From assembly GCA_052115395.1 (NCBI GenBank), contig JBFRGO010000002.1: DNA of 64,000 bases; one strand, 5' to 3'. The number at the start of each line of letters is the position of its first letter. Positions within the stretch are counted from its first letter, which is position 1. Shown in pieces: positions 61,816 through 64,000 of this stretch. The notes below the pieces were generated by a model that made no database searches, was not told where the DNA came from, and saw only the letters and a list, made by a program, of their open reading frames with translations. Both the position numbers and the translations under genes were made by a program. This stretch comes from Noviluteimonas sp052115395 (GTDB lineage: Bacteria > Pseudomonadota > Gammaproteobacteria > Xanthomonadales > Xanthomonadaceae).

Positions 61816-61829
61816 CGTTGGTCCCCGGG

Positions 61830-62750
61830 TCAGTCGACGGAAATTCCCGCGAGGCGCTGCAGCGCTTCGGCGTACTTGGCGCGCGTGCGTTCGATGACAT
61901 CGGCCGGCAAACGCGGGCCCGGCGCGACCTTGTTCCAGCCGACCTGTTCCAGGTAATCGCGCACGAACTGCTTGTCGTAGCTCGGCGGGCTGATGCCGAC
62001 CTTGTATTCGTCGGCCGGCCAGTAGCGCGAGGAATCCGGCGTCAGCATCTCGTCCATGACGTAGAGGCGGCCGTCTTCGTCGGTGCCGAATTCGAACTTG
62101 GTGTCGGCCAGGATGATGCCGCGCTGCGCCGCGTGGTCGCGCGCGAAGGCGTACAGGCGCAGCGTCGCATCGCGCACCTGCTCGGCGAGGTCGGCGCCGA
62201 CGATGCGCACCATCGTGTCGAAGTCGATGTTCTCGTCATGGTCCCCGACGGCGGCCTTGGTCGAGGGCGTGAAGATCGGCTGCGGAAGTTGTTCGGCCTG
62301 GCGCAGGCCGTCGGGCAATGCGATGCCGCTGACGCGACCGGTGCGCTGGTAATCCTTCCAGCCGCTGCCGATCAGGTAACCGCGTGCGATCGCTTCGACC
62401 GGCACCGGCTTGAGCTTCTTGGTCACCACGGCGCGCTTTTCGTAGCGCGATGCCTCCACGCCCGCGGGCAGCACGCTGGCCACGTCCACGCCGGTGAGGT
62501 GGTTGGGCATCAGGCCGCTGGTGCGATCGAACCAGAAGTTGCTGATCTGGCAGAGCATCTCGCCCTTGCCGGGGATCGGATCGGGGAGCACGACGTCGAA
62601 GGCCGAGAGGCGGTCGGTGGCGACGATCAGCAGCCGGTTGTCCGGCAGCTCGAACACATCGCGCACCTTGCCGCGATGGCGCAGGGGCAGGCCGGGCAGG
62701 TCGGCTTCGAGGAGGGAGGGACGGGTGTTGCCGGTTTCGGACGCTTGCAT
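61830..62750 (-). CDS. purC: SAICAR synthetase
   Basis: 306 residues. Signatures: HRGKVRDVFELPDNRLLIVATDRLSAFDVVL (in pieces, 27-57), EAIARGYLIGSGWKDYQ and the ATP/Mg segment ILADTKFEFG, DEMLTPDSSRYW. It makes SAICAR in purine synthesis. ATG 62750 is preferred over GTG 62762. 14 bp precede the DUF962 gene, so the three minus-strand genes may be one operon. Confidence 0.94.
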   Translation of the reverse strand: MQASETGNTRPSLLEADLPGLPLRHRGKVRDVFELPDNRLLIVATDRLSAFDVVLPDPIPGKGEMLCQISNFWFDRTSGLMPNHLTGVDVASVLPAGVEASRYEKRAVVTKKLKPVPVEAIARGYLIGSGWKDYQRTGRVSGIALPDGLRQAEQLPQPIFTPSTKAAVGDHDENIDFDTMVRIVGADLAEQVRDATLRLYAFARDHAAQRGIILADTKFEFGTDEDGRLYVMDEMLTPDSSRYWPADEYKVGISPPSYDKQFVRDYLEQVGWNKVAPGPRLPADVIERTRAKYAEALQRLAGISVD

Positions 62751-62821
62751 CGCCACTTGCACGTCTGGCAGGGCCGCGTAGTGTACGCCGGCCCCCCGCG
62801 CAGCGCCTGTAGACTGCGCCC

Positions 62822-63160
62822 ATGACGCGCTGGTACGGAAAACTGCTGGGAGCCTTCGCCGGGGCGGCCCTCCTGCGCTCCAACCCCTTGCTGGGCCTGC
62901 TGATCGGCCTGCTGCTCGGCCATGCCCTGGACAAGGACTGGTTCTCCGGCAAGAAGGAGGACCCGTACGCGGCGCTGGGGCTCACCGAGGAGGCGAGCGA
63001 CGGCGAAATCGACCTGGCCTACCGCCGCCTGATGTCCCAGTACCATCCCGACCGCGTGGCCGGCGCCGGCGACGATCTGCAACGGCAGGCCGAAAGCCGC
63101 TCGCGCGAGATCAACGCCGCCTACGACCGCATCAAGACCTTGCGCAAGAAGCGCTCCTGA
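62822..63160 (+). CDS. Membrane J-domain protein, small DjlA-like form
   Basis: 112 residues. An N-terminal hydrophobic, Gly-rich helix (about 7-34, GAFAGAALLRSNPLLGLLIG) anchors the protein, and a J domain (about 46-110) has the DnaK-activating HPD in YHPDRV. DjlA has the same ends but with a TerB domain in the middle; that domain is missing here. A -10-like TAGACT lies just upstream (62810-62815). It recruits DnaK to the membrane. Confidence 0.85.
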   Translation: MTRWYGKLLGAFAGAALLRSNPLLGLLIGLLLGHALDKDWFSGKKEDPYAALGLTEEASDGEIDLAYRRLMSQYHPDRVAGAGDDLQRQAESRSREINAAYDRIKTLRKKRS

Positions 63161-63177
63161 CCTTCCGGACCCCGAGC

Positions 63178-63852
63178 ATGCAATCCACTGTCATCGCGCC
63201 TTCCATCCTCTCGGCCAATTTCGCCAGGCTCGGCGAGGAAGTCGACAACGTGCTGCGCGCCGGCGCCGACTGGGTCCACTTCGACGTGATGGACAACCAC
63301 TACGTGCCGAACCTGACCATCGGCCCGCTGGTGTGCGAAGCGCTGCGCAAGCACGGCGTGACCGCGCCGATCGACGTGCACCTGATGGTCGAACCGGTGG
63401 ACCGCATCATCCCGGACTTCGCCAAGGCCGGCGCCACGATGATCACTTTCCATCCCGAAGCCAGCCGCCACGTGCATCGCACGATCCAGTTGATCAAGTC
63501 GCTCGGTTGCCAGGCCGGCGTCGTGCTCAATCCGGCCACGCCGGTGGAAGTGCTCGATTACGTGCTCGAAGACCTGGACATGGTGCTGCTGATGTCGGTG
63601 AACCCCGGCTTCGGCGGACAGGGCTTCATTCCCTCGGCGCTGCAGAAGCTGCGCGCGGTGCGTCAACGCATCGATGCCACCGGCAAGGCGATTCGCCTGG
63701 AAATCGACGGCGGCGTGAAGCCGGAGAACATCGCGGAAATCGCGGCGGCCGGCGCCGATACCTTCGTCGCCGGCTCGGCCATCTTCGGCCAGGCCGACTA
63801 CGCCGACGTGGTCAAGCGCATGAAGGATGCGGTGGCCGCGACGCGTCGCTGA
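63178..63852 (+). CDS. rpe: Ribulose-phosphate 3-epimerase
   Basis: 224 residues, TIM barrel. Start IAPSILSANFARLGEEV, metal ligands in WVHFDVMDNHYVPNLTIGP, DVHLMVEPVD and the phosphate loop EIDGGVKPENI and FVAGSAIFG. It interconverts ribulose 5-phosphate and xylulose 5-phosphate. 17 bp after the J-domain gene, likely same transcript. Confidence 0.95.
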   Translation: MQSTVIAPSILSANFARLGEEVDNVLRAGADWVHFDVMDNHYVPNLTIGPLVCEALRKHGVTAPIDVHLMVEPVDRIIPDFAKAGATMITFHPEASRHVHRTIQLIKSLGCQAGVVLNPATPVEVLDYVLEDLDMVLLMSVNPGFGGQGFIPSALQKLRAVRQRIDATGKAIRLEIDGGVKPENIAEIAAAGADTFVAGSAIFGQADYADVVKRMKDAVAATRR

Positions 63853-63853
63853 C

Positions 63854-63887
63854 AAAAAAGAAAGGCCGACACCTTTCGGTATCGGCC
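63854..63887 (-). terminator. Minus-strand terminator (weak on plus strand)
   Basis: Hairpin arms GGCCGACACC (63864-63873) and GGTATCGGCC (63878-63887) with one mismatch and a TTTC loop. The adjacent A-rich tract (63854-63863) gives a T-run only on the minus strand. No minus-strand gene is seen next to it; it may still limit read-through after rpe. Confidence 0.5.
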
Positions 63888-63963
63888 CTCGTGGAAGCAA
63901 TCCCGCTTCCGTCCGTCGTCCCTGCGATGGCCTTCGATTTTCCGTGAGAAGCGTGACGCCCGC

Positions 63964-64000
63964 GTGACAATTTCGCCCGAACAATTCCAGCAACTCGCGC
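63964..64000 (+). CDS. trpE: Anthranilate synthase component I, N-terminal 12 codons only (partial)
   Basis: From GTG 63964 the frame reads TISPEQFQQLA to the window edge, which matches the start of TrpE in xanthomonads. The rpe-trpE neighbour order supports this. Only 12 codons are visible, so the call rests on the short match. Confidence 0.55.
   Translation, partial: MTISPEQFQQLA

Noticed and set aside
63854..63962. Trp attenuator before trpE
   Set aside because: No leader peptide with tandem Trp codons and no alternative pairing seen; the hairpin has its T-run on the other strand.

Overview
The window looks like a chromosomal segment of a Lysobacter-like gammaproteobacterium (Xanthomonadaceae). 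I infer this from the very high GC of the codons, the gene families (PhoP/PhoQ with a small PepSY-like protein, TonB-dependent receptor plus TPR-sulfotransferase, long TrpS, PcaR-type IclR regulator) and neighbour orders such as birA-coaX-SPOR protein and rpe-trpE. Species cannot be read from the sequence alone.

Layout. (1) 1-5.6 kb is accessory DNA: the tail of a heavy-metal RND efflux pump and a CusF-like copper protein, a 780-bp non-coding stretch ending in an array of TGGWCCA repeats, then a compact minus-strand module (primase-helicase, zinc-finger primase fragment, AlpA-like DNA-binding protein, two unknown proteins, tyrosine integrase) abutting the 5' end of dusA. It reads as a small phage-satellite-like or integrative element at dusA with its own replication genes. 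(2) 5.6-26.9 kb is mostly housekeeping: dusA, a CtlX-like amidinohydrolase, phoP/phoQ, mtfA, birA-coaX-SPOR, tRNA-Thr, arginase, an entericidin, trpS with a C-terminal extension, a GAF-GGDEF diguanylate cyclase, a three-gene 2-oxoacid dehydrogenase operon, kynA, a POT peptide transporter and an M20 peptidase. (3) 27.0-53.3 kb is a large catabolic locus built around a 119-bp divergent control region with two 15-bp palindromes. The minus-strand arm encodes a PcaR-like regulator, beta-ketoadipyl-CoA thiolase, TPR-sulfotransferase and TonB-dependent receptor. The plus-strand arm is 14 tightly packed genes: aminotransferase, aldehyde dehydrogenase, CatI/CatJ CoA-transferase, second aminotransferase, four hydrolases with signal peptides, an APC permease, a Rieske oxygenase, a GcvT-like protein and two phytoene-desaturase/PYROXD2-like flavoproteins. 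(4) 53.3-64 kb: MarR regulator with hpd-hmgA (tyrosine to maleylacetoacetate), a lipoprotein, Ca/Na exchanger, NhaA, epimerase, small proteins, EamA transporter, DUF962, purC, a mini J-domain protein, rpe and the first codons of trpE.

The most interesting candidate system is the region-3 locus. The gene order suggests outer-membrane import of an amide, ester or peptide-like compound, periplasmic hydrolysis, permease uptake, oxidative removal of N- or O-methyl groups (Rieske, GcvT and flavoproteins), transamination and semialdehyde oxidation, and final CoA transfer and thiolysis to acetyl-CoA and succinyl-CoA. The Rieske oxygenase carries Glu rather than Asp at the cluster-to-iron bridging position, as known for the quaternary-amine oxygenase CntA, so an N-methylated substrate is plausible. 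The substrate itself cannot be decided from sequence. The second candidate is the TGGWCCA repeat array next to the satellite primase-helicase, a likely replication origin.
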